The notes: a model not told the origin generated them from the letters alone. A DNA stretch of 64,000 nucleotides from Streptococcus cuniculi (GCF_001921845.1 NZ_MSJM01000005.1:1-64000), one strand, 5' to 3'; positions 16,283 to 26,257 are shown, counted from the first letter of the stretch. Numbers and translations: made by a program.

Positions 16283-16843
16283 ATGAAAGAAAAAGTAATA
16301 GAATGGCAAGCAAAATTGATGGATATCATCATCGTGAGTATGATGATTGTGCTGGGCTTGTTGACGGTCGTTGGAGGGGTATACAGCCTATTGATTGCGT
16401 TTGTATATCTGGCTCCACTATCAGATAGCAAGTGGACAGTTACAAAAGACAAGAAGGTTATTGCAGTTTGTATAGGGGCGCAGATTCTGGTCTATGCTCT
16501 CTTAGCTATTCTGTTCCTAAATCTTCAGCTTCTTCCAGTCTTGCCGAATCTTTTGGTCATTGTCAGTAGCTTTTTACTAACAGTATTGAGTATTACCAGT
16601 TTTTCACTCTTGACAACAGGTATATGGCAATTAGCTAGGGGTTATGTCCCATCTATGGCTCTTGTCTATCAAGGGATGCGAGGGTTGGTTTTGGGTGTTC
16701 CCAGTTGGATTGTCTTATTTGCTTTGTTGTTAATGGCAGTTTTTGCAGTGGTGGTTTATCCGCCCTGTTTGGTGATAGTAATCGGCAGTTTTCTTAAGCT
16801 ACTCAATAAAATGAGTGAGAAGATGATGCTAGAAAGAAGCTAG
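16283..16843 (+). CDS. Membrane protein, possibly YesL/DUF624-like
   Basis: 186 residues with about five spans (IIIVSMMIVLGLLTVVGGVY; ILVYALLAILFLNLQLLPVL; ILFALLLMAVFAVVVYP). The length, the N-terminal WQAKLMDIIIVSMM and the place after a sugar ABC transporter resemble YesL proteins, which accompany such transporters with unknown role. It could instead be an unrelated membrane protein; the call is tentative. Confidence 0.6.
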   Translation: MKEKVIEWQAKLMDIIIVSMMIVLGLLTVVGGVYSLLIAFVYLAPLSDSKWTVTKDKKVIAVCIGAQILVYALLAILFLNLQLLPVLPNLLVIVSSFLLTVLSITSFSLLTTGIWQLARGYVPSMALVYQGMRGLVLGVPSWIVLFALLLMAVFAVVVYPPCLVIVIGSFLKLLNKMSEKMMLERS

Positions 16844-16860
16844 TGCTAAGGAGGAGTACC

Positions 16861-18876
16861 ATGAAGTTGACCCAGCGGGAAATTGACTTACTCCGGTTCA
16901 TTTTAGAACAAAAAGATGGGCTGGACATCGAAAATATCCGCCAAAGATTGGGCCTGTCTGATAATCAGATTCGATACACCATAGGGAAAATCAATCAGTT
17001 TTTACGAAGCAGAAAAGCCAGTTTGTTAAAGGTGGAGAAGGACTGTATTGTGATTGGAAATCGAGAAAGAGTCCTAGAAGAATTTACCTTTTTTGTGTCT
17101 CATACAACACCAGGGCAGTTCAAATTTACTCCCCGACAGATGGAATATTTCATTTTACTGAAGCTCCTCATCGCAGATGACTATATTCCGATTAATTATT
17201 TTACAAAAGTGCTAGGATCTTCTAGAACTAGCATTGTCAACCTGCTTGAAAAGGTTAAAAAAAGATGTGCGAGGGAAGCGATTCAACTGGACTATGTGCT
17301 GAGACGAGGCTATCGTATACCAGAATACAGCTTTAAGCGATTTGCTTTCTTTGTATCGATTCTAAAAAAATTAATCAATATCCGGGAAATCTACAGTTTC
17401 TATTACAAGGACAATGTCTACTCTAAAGTAGGCGACTTGGTTTTCTTTGATATTTTTGAATTAGATGTGCTCTTTGAAGCCTTGGAAAAAACGATTGAAT
17501 ATTCCAAGACGGTAGATGATCAGATGGATGATACGGCCTTTTTGAATATGATGATTCTCAATTATAAATTGATGAAGGTGGAAAAGGAAGCGCCTAATCC
17601 AAGCCAACAAGAAAGGCTGAAGCAACTGAGCCAGTTCCTATCTAGTTTAGAGATGAATCATGAACAAAAAATTGAAGACTTACAGTTGGCACAGGACTTA
17701 CTGGCGTACCTGAATGCTAAAATCGCATCCGCATTTCGACTGGTCGAATCACGACATTCTACAGAAGTATTGACGCGCCATCTCCAGCGCTTCATTTTGC
17801 GGCAAAAGCAACACAATCCGATGCAAGATGTCAATTTAGAGTTCGTCAAAACGCATCCTGAGTTATTTCAGATTATTTTTACAGCGCTCCGTTCCTACAA
17901 GGGGCAGCTATTTCAACATGTGACCGTATCAGAAGCCGCCTTGGTGACTCTTTATTACATCAATGGTATTGATGATCACCCAGTAGTGTGTCAAAGTTGT
18001 CCGCGGATTCTCATTATTTGCGCAGAAGGACGGGCTATTTCGCGTGTCTTAAAAGGACGTATCGCACGCTTTGTCGATGAGAGCTATATTGATACGATAG
18101 CGGTTTTTGAATTTAAGCCGCAACAGCTTCAGGATTACGATTACATTATTACCACGATTAAACTACCAGAAGTGGATTCAGAAAAAGTGATTTATACAGA
18201 AAACGCCTTTTCAGAAGCCTTTTTGCAAAAAATCCAGCCCCTATTGATGGGCCAAATGTGTGTAACACCCGCTCGCGATGTGACTAAGCTCTCGCAGATT
18301 ATGGAAGTTCTAGTAGAAGAATTGGGCGATCAGATTCAGATGGATCGGATAGAAGCGAAGATTATCAACATTCTAGCAAGCAATGTTATCAAGAAACCAT
18401 CGATTGCTTCTGTGGATTTTGTCTTTGATCCGACGATGCTCGTCTATCATCAAAATCATGAGGGATTGGCATGGAGAGAGGCTGTACAACTTAGCTCGGA
18501 ATGCTTACTAGAACACGGTAGCATTGAAGAACGCTATACCCAAAAAATTATTCGCAATATCGAACAATTCGGGATGTACATGGTCATTGCTCCTGGTGTG
18601 ATGTTGGTCCATGCTGGAGCAGAAGACGGTGTGAGACAAAATGGACTCAGTATGCACGTCTTTGAAGAGCCGGTCATTTTCCCTTCGACAGATGGGATGC
18701 CCATACAAGTCATCGTTGTCGTTGCGATGGATAAACAAAATTCCTACCCGGTAATTGAAGGCTTGATCCATTGGATTACGCAGGAAGAATCGCTATTTAC
18801 CCTGCGGGATAGCGGCAATCGTTTGAAATGTATACAAAAAATAAATACTTTATTAGGAAAAAAAGAGGGAAGATGA
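16861..18876 (+). CDS. PRD-domain PTS-controlled transcriptional regulator (BglG/MtlR/LicR type)
   Basis: 671 residues. N-terminal winged helix (LTQREIDLLRFILEQKDGLD, then FTKVLGSSRTSIVNLLEKV as a second HTH), two PRD-like helical regions (about 170-385), an EIIB-like domain (RILIICAEGRAISRVLKG, no clear active cysteine) and a C-terminal EIIA-fructose-like domain (MVIAPGVMLVHAGAEDGV with the likely phospho-His). Phosphorylation by HPr and the cognate PTS tunes activity. I chose the ATG at 16861 since AAGGAGGAG precedes it. It lies directly upstream of the lactose-type PTS genes, which are its likely partners. It probably activates the operon from a site I cannot define. Confidence 0.9.
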   Translation: MKLTQREIDLLRFILEQKDGLDIENIRQRLGLSDNQIRYTIGKINQFLRSRKASLLKVEKDCIVIGNRERVLEEFTFFVSHTTPGQFKFTPRQMEYFILLKLLIADDYIPINYFTKVLGSSRTSIVNLLEKVKKRCAREAIQLDYVLRRGYRIPEYSFKRFAFFVSILKKLINIREIYSFYYKDNVYSKVGDLVFFDIFELDVLFEALEKTIEYSKTVDDQMDDTAFLNMMILNYKLMKVEKEAPNPSQQERLKQLSQFLSSLEMNHEQKIEDLQLAQDLLAYLNAKIASAFRLVESRHSTEVLTRHLQRFILRQKQHNPMQDVNLEFVKTHPELFQIIFTALRSYKGQLFQHVTVSEAALVTLYYINGIDDHPVVCQSCPRILIICAEGRAISRVLKGRIARFVDESYIDTIAVFEFKPQQLQDYDYIITTIKLPEVDSEKVIYTENAFSEAFLQKIQPLLMGQMCVTPARDVTKLSQIMEVLVEELGDQIQMDRIEAKIINILASNVIKKPSIASVDFVFDPTMLVYHQNHEGLAWREAVQLSSECLLEHGSIEERYTQKIIRNIEQFGMYMVIAPGVMLVHAGAEDGVRQNGLSMHVFEEPVIFPSTDGMPIQVIVVVAMDKQNSYPVIEGLIHWITQEESLFTLRDSGNRLKCIQKINTLLGKKEGR

Positions 18877-19175
18877 TGAACGAGATTTCTTTTGAATTGA
18901 TTTCAAAAGCAGGAACTGCTTTTTCACTATTAGTAGAAGCGTTGCGAGAAGCTAGGAGACACCATTTTGAGATTGCAACACAAAAAAGAGCAGAAGCAGA
19001 GCAATTGATGAATGAGGCCCATAATCTGCAAACACAATTGATTGTGAAGGAGATGAATGGTGAGGAAAATCAAGTGAATGTATTGTTGGTTCATGCCCAA
19101 GGAACGCTGATGAATACTATTTTGATGTCTACCATTGTTGAAGAATTTATTTTGTTATATAAAGAAGGAGAATAA
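18873..19175 (+). CDS. PTS lactose/cellobiose-type component IIA
   Basis: 100 residues forming the helical IIA-Lac bundle. The phospho-acceptor histidine is in LLVHAQGTLMN (about residue 74). An ATG at 18873 or 18876 overlaps the regulator stop, so the two are translationally coupled. It passes phosphate from HPr to IIB. Confidence 0.94.
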   Translation: MMNEISFELISKAGTAFSLLVEALREARRHHFEIATQKRAEAEQLMNEAHNLQTQLIVKEMNGEENQVNVLLVHAQGTLMNTILMSTIVEEFILLYKEGE

Positions 19176-19176
19176 G

Positions 19177-19518
19177 ATGGAAACATTATCAATCTGTTTA
19201 GCTTGTAATTTAGGCGCCTCTACTAGCATACTTGTCGGTAAAATGAGAAGTATCGTTGAAGCGAGTGAGAAGCTATCAAGTAGCAATGTGACCATCGATG
19301 CGGTACCGGCGGGAAGCATTGATGAAAAGATTTTAGAGAAGTATCAAGTTATTTTATTAGGGCCACAGATTGGCCACCGAAAAGAAGAAATTGAAGAGAA
19401 GGCTAGGCCTTACCATGTGCCGGTAGCTGTGATTCATGCGGCCGATTACGGAACCATGAATGCAGCAAATATCTTAAAAGAAGCCATCTATTTGATAAAG
19501 ACCAATTCAGAGGGGTAA
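19177..19518 (+). CDS. PTS lactose/cellobiose-type component IIB
   Basis: 113 residues with the IIB fold; the active cysteine is Cys10 in CLACNLGASTSIL, aligning with the C-x-x-G-x-STS loop of cellobiose IIB. Start ATG at 19177 behind AAGGAG, one base after the IIA stop. It phosphorylates the sugar as it passes IIC. Confidence 0.94.
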   Translation: METLSICLACNLGASTSILVGKMRSIVEASEKLSSSNVTIDAVPAGSIDEKILEKYQVILLGPQIGHRKEEIEEKARPYHVPVAVIHAADYGTMNAANILKEAIYLIKTNSEG

Positions 19519-19521
19519 AGA

Positions 19522-20739
19522 GTGCTAGGAGATAGATTTCATCATAGGCTTGAACGATTTCAGAAGTTGATGTTGCCCTTGGTTGCTACAATTGAAAAAA
19601 ATAACTGGTTTCAAGGTTTGAAGCAATGCTTTATACACCTAAATATTCTGATGATGACAATGTCTGCTCTTGCCATGCTCAAGGTTATCACTCACTCTTT
19701 AGGCTATCCATTGCTCAATCAGATGACGACCGAATTGTTAGGGCTTTTGACGCAACATTTTTCATGGATTTTTCTGGTTTTTTTAGCCTATTTAGTTGCT
19801 CGAGATCAGACAAGATACCTGTTTTATGGCTGTAGTGTCATTGTCTTCTTTCTCTTGAAAGGAGAAGGGAATTCGGCCCTTGTAGATATGCCTGCCGCCT
19901 TTCTCTCGCTTCTTGTCAGTGCAGGGATTCTTCAAGTCTACCATCAAGTGCTGGAGCGTTTTTTGCGCTCTATATCTTTACCGATGAAGGGGATGGAATA
20001 CTTCTGTCAGGTGCTCTATCTTATCCTGGTATTTGGAGGTTTGTGGGTGGTAGCGCAGTGGTTATCTGTTCACTCTCTCCTTTCTTGTTTTGAGTACGTG
20101 ACATTGGATCATCCCTTGGTCGTTTTTCTCATTGTTTTTATGGAGATGCTCTTGTGGTATGTTGGTATCAACGGTTATGGCGTCTTGGTTCCGTTTGTCC
20201 TCTTTTTTGCTGTGAACAATTTTCAAGCAAATCTAACTGCTCTTGCAGCTGGGCAAACTCCTGAGCATATTTTCACACCGAATTTGTGGGATTATTTTTT
20301 TAGTGTGACGGGTTCTGGGCTAACAGGGGCCTTGGTAATCCTATCCTTGTTTAGTTCTAAAAAGACCTTTAAAGAAGTAGGGAAAGCAGCGGTTTCGGGG
20401 ATGTTTTGGTCTGTATCAGAGCCAATTGTCTTTGGTGTTCCCGTGGTAATGAATCGCTACTTATTTGTACCTTTTGTTATTGGAACTCCGCTATTAGCGG
20501 TATTTCAATGGTTTGTTTTTCGACAAGGTTGGGTCAATCCACCTATCTTTTTTGTAGCAGATGTACCACTTCCACTTGCACCTTTTCTTGCGACTTTAGA
20601 TATTCGCTCTTTGGTACTGGTTGCTGTCGTTTTGCTACTTGCAGTAGCGATGTATTATCCATTCTTTAAGGCCTACGAAAAACAATATCAGGAAAAAGTA
20701 GAGGAGGATCGCTACGGAGACTTAGATCTAGATTTTTAA
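19522..20739 (+). CDS. PTS lactose/cellobiose-type component IIC (permease)
   Basis: 405 residues with about ten membrane spans. The EIIC signature SEPIVFGVPVVMNRYLFVPF (near 300) corresponds to the conserved NEPIIFG-P-V-N segment that lines the sugar site. Starts with GTG at 19522 behind GAGGGGTAAAG. The N-terminal loop is shorter and more divergent than in LacE/CelB, so the sugar is uncertain. Confidence 0.9.
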   Translation: MLGDRFHHRLERFQKLMLPLVATIEKNNWFQGLKQCFIHLNILMMTMSALAMLKVITHSLGYPLLNQMTTELLGLLTQHFSWIFLVFLAYLVARDQTRYLFYGCSVIVFFLLKGEGNSALVDMPAAFLSLLVSAGILQVYHQVLERFLRSISLPMKGMEYFCQVLYLILVFGGLWVVAQWLSVHSLLSCFEYVTLDHPLVVFLIVFMEMLLWYVGINGYGVLVPFVLFFAVNNFQANLTALAAGQTPEHIFTPNLWDYFFSVTGSGLTGALVILSLFSSKKTFKEVGKAAVSGMFWSVSEPIVFGVPVVMNRYLFVPFVIGTPLLAVFQWFVFRQGWVNPPIFFVADVPLPLAPFLATLDIRSLVLVAVVLLLAVAMYYPFFKAYEKQYQEKVEEDRYGDLDLDF

Positions 20740-20754
20740 AAAGGAGGTACAGGA

Positions 20755-21351
20755 TTGCAAAAATCAATCTTAAAAATAATGTTTGGGAATATTTTGCTAG
20801 GTTTAGCCTACGCCAAACTGATGGTACCGAATCATATTATTAATGGCGGGGTGACGAGTCTATCCTTGATTTTTAGTCGTATTTTTCAGCTGGATATTAC
20901 GATTTTTACAAATGGACTTACCTTAGCCTTACTGGTCATAGCCTATCTATTTGTAGGGCGATCGTTTCTACTATCGTCGATGGTCAGCAGTGTTTTTTAC
21001 TTGCTATTTTTCAATGTCTTTTACCACCTACCATTCACCCTGCATACCGTTCTTGCTGTAGATTTTCTGCTTGCTGTCTTCTTGATTGCTGGAGGCTACT
21101 ATTGCTGTTTATCAGAAAATTCATCGACAGCTGGTTTGGATGTCTTTGCGGTTATTTTACACAATCGTTTTCCTAGATACTCAGTTGGGACTTACTTGCG
21201 GTATATCAATGTGCTAGTTCTAGGATTGGGCTATACTTCTTATGGTTTTCGTTCAGTATGTCTAGGGATTTTGTTTAGTGTTTGTTTTACCAAGGTGATG
21301 GACATGTTGATGAAGCAGGAAAAAAAGAAAGAAAACGTTTCAAGGAGCTAA
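20755..21351 (+). CDS. YitT-family (DUF161) membrane protein
   Basis: 198 residues with five to six spans. GNILLGLAYAKLMVPNHIINGGVTSLSLI and SSTAGLDVFAVILH are characteristic of the family; the usual C-terminal DUF2179 domain is absent, leaving a membrane-only form. It starts with TTG at 20755 behind AAGGAGG. The function of the family is unknown; its place in a PTS/ABC operon hints at export or transport of a pathway intermediate. Confidence 0.8.
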   Translation: MQKSILKIMFGNILLGLAYAKLMVPNHIINGGVTSLSLIFSRIFQLDITIFTNGLTLALLVIAYLFVGRSFLLSSMVSSVFYLLFFNVFYHLPFTLHTVLAVDFLLAVFLIAGGYYCCLSENSSTAGLDVFAVILHNRFPRYSVGTYLRYINVLVLGLGYTSYGFRSVCLGILFSVCFTKVMDMLMKQEKKKENVSRS

Positions 21352-21354
21352 TAA

Positions 21355-24300
21355 ATGAGTTTATTTTATCTAACAGAGAAGCTACGTACTCGAATCAATG
21401 AGTTAGAAAATTATCGCTTTCATACAATTCAGACCATTCCAGAATGGAAATTGTTGGAAGATGAGACGAAACAAGAGAAATACCCTCCTTCTCCATTTGC
21501 CAATAGCGCTCCTTTCGTGCTAGGAGATATATGGAAGGGAAGGGATTATTATCTGTGGATTCAACAAGATATAACCATCCCTAATGAGGATGATTTGTAC
21601 CTATACTTGGATTTTGGTCATACTGGTGGTGGTTATAATTCAGGTTTTGAATCTCTTTTATTCATTAATCGAGAAATCTATCAGGGAGTCGATTCGAATC
21701 ATAAGGAAGTCAAGTTGAAGGATGAGTATCGCAATCGGACTATTACAGTTTCGCTCAAGTTGTGGTCAGGTTTAGAAGGTGGTGGCGAAGAAAAGATTCA
21801 GACACATGAATTTCGGAAAGCTGCCGTGTGCCGTCTAAACCGTTCAGTAGATGCCCTAATTTGTCATGCAGATTTGCTCCACAAGACAATGGCGGAGTTA
21901 GGGGAAAATCACCCGCTCTATCATCGCTACTCTACCCTACTAAATCAAACTTTCCAATTGATTGACTGGGCAGAGCCTGGTAGTAGGGCCTTTTATCAAT
22001 CAGTAGAAGGTGCCTATCACTCGCTAAAATCAGAGCTTCAATCCATGCCTAAGGATAGCCCGATTACGGTGACAACGGTTGGCCATACTCACATTGATGT
22101 GGCCTGGTTATGGAGATTAAAGCATACGCGCGAAAAAGCGGCTAGAAGTTTTGCGACTGTTCTGCGTTTAATGGAGGAGTATCCAGACTATATCTTCTTA
22201 CAGACCCAACCGCAACTTTATCAATTTATCAAAGAAGATTATCCAGAGCTCTTTGAAAAAATCAAGGAACGTGTGGCAGAAGGTCGTTGGGAGGTTGATG
22301 GAGCCATGTGGCTCGAAGCCGATTGTAATATTCCGTCAGGTGAGTCCTTGACCAGGCAGATTTTACATGGTTCACAATTTATTCGCGATGAATTTCAGAA
22401 GGATGTCCACTATCTCTGGTTGCCTGATGTCTTTGGCTATTCGTGGGCCTTGCCACAAATTCTGAAAAAGAGTGGTATCGATACGTTTATGACCACAAAA
22501 ATCAGTTGGAATCAGTTCAATCGGATGCCCCATGACACCTTTATTTGGAAAGGCTTGGATGGTTCTGAGGTCTTAACTCATTTTATTACGACGCCAGAGC
22601 CAGGAGAAGAAAACGAATGGGAGTCCAATTGGTACTACACCTATAATGGTGAGCTAGAACCTGAAACGGTTTTAGGGGTTTATGAAGCTTATCGGGATAA
22701 AAATATTAATCAAAATCTGCTCATCTCTTATGGATTTGGAGACGGCGGTGGTGGTGTTACTCGCGATATGCTAGAGAAACGCAGGGTCATGGACCAATTA
22801 CCTGGCTTGCCGCATGTGAAAAATGGTCGGGCAGATGACTATTTTGCTACTCTGCAAGAAACCTTCCAGAATACGGATGAGTATGTTCACACTTGGGACG
22901 GAGAGTTGTACCTAGAATACCATAGGGGAACGTATACCTCTCAAGCATTTGTGAAAAAGACCAATCGACAATGTGAATTGTTCTTACGTAAGTTGGAATA
23001 CCTGTTCTCATTGCTTGACGTGAAAGCGCATACTAAATATCCGAAAGAAGAATTGTATGCTCTATGGGAGACAGTTCTTCGGAATCAATTTCATGATATT
23101 ATACCAGGTTCATCGATTAAAGAAGTTTATCAGGATTATCGCCTAGAAATGGGAGATGTCGTAGACAGCTGCAATCGATTACTCAAGGGAGTATCGATGC
23201 CTTCCACAGCTGTAACGGTTTGTAACAGCAGCACTTGGGAGCGGACTTCCATCCTAGAATTACCACTAGCACCTTTAGGAACTGCCTATACAGATTCCAA
23301 AGGAAAACCATTGCCTAGCTTCAATGCGCAAGATAAGACATATGCCTTGATGGAGCGTCTACCAGCTTATGGGTCTGAAACCGTACAACTATCAGACAGT
23401 CCAACAGCTGGTGAGCCAGTCCAAGCAGCCGCCACTTTTGGTCCGTCATCTGTTGAAAATGAATGGTATCAAATTCAATGGAATGAGGAGGGGCAGTTAA
23501 CACGGATTTACGATAAAGAGTGTCAAAAAGAAGTGCTTGCAGGAAAAGGAAATGTTTTCCAACTCTTTGAAGATAAGCCGATGAATTTTGATGCTTGGGA
23601 TATTGATATTTTCTATCAAGAGAAACACCGTGTATTGACGGTAGACCGCATTGAGGTGCTGGCGACAAATCCTTTATTTGACAGCGTTCAATTTTGTTAT
23701 CGTTTTGGTAGATCAACCTTAGTGCAGGAGATGAGACTCTATCATCATACCAAACGGATTGACTTTGTGACCGAAGTTGACTGGCAAGAACGCCAGCAAT
23801 TGCTGAAAGTCAAATTTGATGTCAATGTCCGAAACACTTACGCAACCTACGATATTCAATATGGAAATGTGCGTCGCGCAACCAACTGGAATACTAGCTG
23901 GGAATTGGCCAAATTTGAATCTGTTGTGCATCAATGGGTTGATTTATCGCAAAGAGATTACGGAGTAAGTCTGCTCAATGATTCCAAATATGGTTGCGAT
24001 GTCAAAGGACAAACCTTACGCTTGAGTTTGTTAAAAGGAGCTATCTACCCAGACCCGACAGCAGATATTGGTCGTCATCAATTTACCTACAGCTTATATC
24101 CGCATAAAGGCGACTTTATTGAGGGAGAAACAGTAAAAGAAGCTTGGGAGATCAATGATTCCTTATTAGTAGTAGATGCAGCTATTGAAATGCCGAAAAT
24201 GACCTTGACAGGTGGGGAACATGTAGCTATGGATGCCTTTAAAAAAGCTGAAGATGGACAGGGTTATATCCTTCGATTCCACGAGTATGCCGGAGGAACA

Positions 24301-24471
24301 GAGAGCCTCGAACTTTCGCTTGAGAATAGTCAGTGGTGGCAGGAAGTTGATTTGTTAGAACGCCCAATAAGTATCAAACAAGAAGGTCCTATCCATATGA
24401 CAATAGAGCCCTATGAGATTAAAACCGTTCGTGTAGGAATGAAAGACGAGGAGGACGAAGTATGCAAGTAA
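21355..24471 (+). CDS. GH38 alpha-mannosidase
   Basis: 1038 residues, the full GH38 layout: N-terminal beta domain, catalytic barrel with zinc ligands in GHTHIDVAWLW (H244, D248 region) and the nucleophile in LPDVFGYSWALPQ (D358), a helical middle domain (FHDIIPGSSIKEVYQDYR) and C-terminal beta-sandwich domains. It removes alpha-linked mannose. There is no signal peptide, so it acts on imported material. AAGGAG precedes the ATG four bases after the YitT stop. Streptococcal GH38 enzymes usually sit beside other glycan hydrolases; sitting beside iol genes is unusual. Confidence 0.95.
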   Translation: MSLFYLTEKLRTRINELENYRFHTIQTIPEWKLLEDETKQEKYPPSPFANSAPFVLGDIWKGRDYYLWIQQDITIPNEDDLYLYLDFGHTGGGYNSGFESLLFINREIYQGVDSNHKEVKLKDEYRNRTITVSLKLWSGLEGGGEEKIQTHEFRKAAVCRLNRSVDALICHADLLHKTMAELGENHPLYHRYSTLLNQTFQLIDWAEPGSRAFYQSVEGAYHSLKSELQSMPKDSPITVTTVGHTHIDVAWLWRLKHTREKAARSFATVLRLMEEYPDYIFLQTQPQLYQFIKEDYPELFEKIKERVAEGRWEVDGAMWLEADCNIPSGESLTRQILHGSQFIRDEFQKDVHYLWLPDVFGYSWALPQILKKSGIDTFMTTKISWNQFNRMPHDTFIWKGLDGSEVLTHFITTPEPGEENEWESNWYYTYNGELEPETVLGVYEAYRDKNINQNLLISYGFGDGGGGVTRDMLEKRRVMDQLPGLPHVKNGRADDYFATLQETFQNTDEYVHTWDGELYLEYHRGTYTSQAFVKKTNRQCELFLRKLEYLFSLLDVKAHTKYPKEELYALWETVLRNQFHDIIPGSSIKEVYQDYRLEMGDVVDSCNRLLKGVSMPSTAVTVCNSSTWERTSILELPLAPLGTAYTDSKGKPLPSFNAQDKTYALMERLPAYGSETVQLSDSPTAGEPVQAAATFGPSSVENEWYQIQWNEEGQLTRIYDKECQKEVLAGKGNVFQLFEDKPMNFDAWDIDIFYQEKHRVLTVDRIEVLATNPLFDSVQFCYRFGRSTLVQEMRLYHHTKRIDFVTEVDWQERQQLLKVKFDVNVRNTYATYDIQYGNVRRATNWNTSWELAKFESVVHQWVDLSQRDYGVSLLNDSKYGCDVKGQTLRLSLLKGAIYPDPTADIGRHQFTYSLYPHKGDFIEGETVKEAWEINDSLLVVDAAIEMPKMTLTGGEHVAMDAFKKAEDGQGYILRFHEYAGGTESLELSLENSQWWQEVDLLERPISIKQEGPIHMTIEPYEIKTVRVGMKDEEDEVCK

Positions 24472-25277
24472 TCAAACACCCAATCTATTTTCCGGTCACG
24501 GAAGGGGTGGAGCTCATCCAGTATGTCAATCACGAAAATAGCAGGATGCAGTATACGGCAGTTGAAGTTTATGAGTTGAAAGCCGATGCCGAGCTGATGA
24601 TTGCTACAGGTCAAGAGGAATGCTGTGCAGTTGTTTTGTGCGGGCAGGCCAGTTTATATGTTGATTCTGATACTTCTTTCTTGCATCTTGGCACTCGACA
24701 ATCCGTTTTTGAGAAAAAACCAACAGACAGCGTCTACCTCGGTATCGAGAATCAGTCTAAGCTAGTAGCAGATACAGATTGCCGCATTTTACTGGCAAAA
24801 TCAAGAACGACAGTGAAAAAGCCAGTCACCTTAATCCCTCATACAGAGGTTGAGATTGAATTTCGAGGAAAAAATCAAAACCAACGGTGTGTACACACCA
24901 TGTTATCCGATGCTAGTGATATCAGTGATCGTTTACTGGTGGTAGAAGTCTACACAGACAGCGGACATTTCTCTAGTTATCCTCCGCATAAACATGATGA
25001 GGATAATCTTCCTCAAGAATCCTTGTTAGAAGAGATCTATTACCATGAAATAAATCCTTCGCAAGGCTTTGTATTTCAACGAGTCTACACCGATGATCGC
25101 TTACTGGACAGCAGTCTCTCATGCCATAACAAAGACATTGTATTAGTGCCCAAAGGCTATCATCCAGTAGGGGTGCCAGATGGATATGAATCCTATTATT
25201 TAAATATCATGGCTGGCCCGCATAAGGTGTGGAAATTTACAGATGATCCGGATCATCAATGGACAAAAAATAGATAG
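24462..25277 (+). CDS. iolB: 5-deoxy-glucuronate isomerase (IolB family)
   Basis: 271 residues, bicupin. Metal-binding motifs SSYPPHKHDED and LLEEIYYHEINP match IolB, which converts 5-deoxy-D-glucuronate to 2-deoxy-5-keto-D-gluconate in inositol breakdown. C-terminal GYHPVGVPDGYESYYLNIMAG is also typical. The ATG overlaps the end of the mannosidase gene by 10 bp behind GAGGACG, linking the two functions translationally. Confidence 0.92.
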   Translation: MQVIKHPIYFPVTEGVELIQYVNHENSRMQYTAVEVYELKADAELMIATGQEECCAVVLCGQASLYVDSDTSFLHLGTRQSVFEKKPTDSVYLGIENQSKLVADTDCRILLAKSRTTVKKPVTLIPHTEVEIEFRGKNQNQRCVHTMLSDASDISDRLLVVEVYTDSGHFSSYPPHKHDEDNLPQESLLEEIYYHEINPSQGFVFQRVYTDDRLLDSSLSCHNKDIVLVPKGYHPVGVPDGYESYYLNIMAGPHKVWKFTDDPDHQWTKNR

Positions 25278-25288
25278 GAGATGGTAAA

Positions 25289-26251
25289 ATGAGCTTTTCG
25301 TTGATTGCTCTTGGGAGAGCATGTATTGATTTAAATGCGGTGGACTACAATCAACCGATGGAAGAGACCATGACTTTCCAGAAATATGTTGGTGGCTCAC
25401 CAGCTAATATTGCTATTGGACTAGCAAAACTTGGTGAGAATGTCGGTTTTATTGGGAAAGTATCAGATGATCAGCATGGTCGTTTTATCCGTGAGTTTAT
25501 GAGAAAATCTGGCGTGGATGTATCTCAGATGATTTCAGATGATGCAGGCCATAAGAGTGGTCTTGCCTTTACAGAAATCAAGAGCCCGTCAGAATGCAGT
25601 ATCTTGATGTATCGTGAGGATGTAGCGGATCTGTATCTGGATGCGACAGAGATTTCAGAAGACTACATTCAGCAAACCAAGTTCTTATTGGTTTCAGGTA
25701 CAGCCTTAGCCCAAAGTCCATCTCGAGAAGCTGTTCTCAGAGCAGTAGAAATTGCCCGAGAAAAAGATGTGCCAGTCATTTTTGAGCTGGACTATCGTCC
25801 CTACACCTGGCAATCTCTAGCAGAAACAGCAGTTTATTATCAGCTGGTTGCACAAAAGGCTACAATCGTGATTGGCACACGGGATGAATTTGACATTTTG
25901 GAAAACAAAGAGGGTGGAGACAATGAGACAACAGTCACATCGCTCTTTGCTCACTCACCAGAGCTCATTGTCATTAAGCATGGTGTGGATGGCTCCTATG
26001 CCTATGAGAAAAATGGAACTGTGACGAGAGGTTATGCCTATAAAGCCAAAGTTTTAAAAACCTTTGGTGCAGGGGATTCCTATGCGGCAGCCTTCATCTA
26101 TGCCTTGCTGCATGAAAAAGGAATTGAGGCTGCCCTCCAGTATGCAGGTGCTGCATCAGCCATCGTTGTGAGTCGTCATAGCTCGTCAGAGGCCATGCCA
26201 ACAGTTCAAGAAATTGAGGAAGTCATTCAAACACAAACATGGGGAGGGTGA
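25289..26251 (+). CDS. iolC: 5-dehydro-2-deoxygluconokinase (IolC family, PfkB fold)
   Basis: 320 residues. PfkB kinase with GGSPANIAIGLAKLGENV near the N-terminus and the anion-hole/catalytic loop TFGAGDSYAAAF near 265. ARGRACIDLN-type opening and the neighbours iolB and iolD point to phosphorylation of 2-deoxy-5-keto-gluconate rather than fructose or ribose. GGAGATGG lies before the ATG. Confidence 0.9.
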   Translation: MSFSLIALGRACIDLNAVDYNQPMEETMTFQKYVGGSPANIAIGLAKLGENVGFIGKVSDDQHGRFIREFMRKSGVDVSQMISDDAGHKSGLAFTEIKSPSECSILMYREDVADLYLDATEISEDYIQQTKFLLVSGTALAQSPSREAVLRAVEIAREKDVPVIFELDYRPYTWQSLAETAVYYQLVAQKATIVIGTRDEFDILENKEGGDNETTVTSLFAHSPELIVIKHGVDGSYAYEKNGTVTRGYAYKAKVLKTFGAGDSYAAAFIYALLHEKGIEAALQYAGAASAIVVSRHSSSEAMPTVQEIEEVIQTQTWGG

Positions 26252-26257
26252 CGACTG

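Noticed and set aside
16843-16860. GTG start for the PRD regulator
   Set aside because: It lies within the ribosome-binding region; the ATG at 16861 has a better site and matches family starts.
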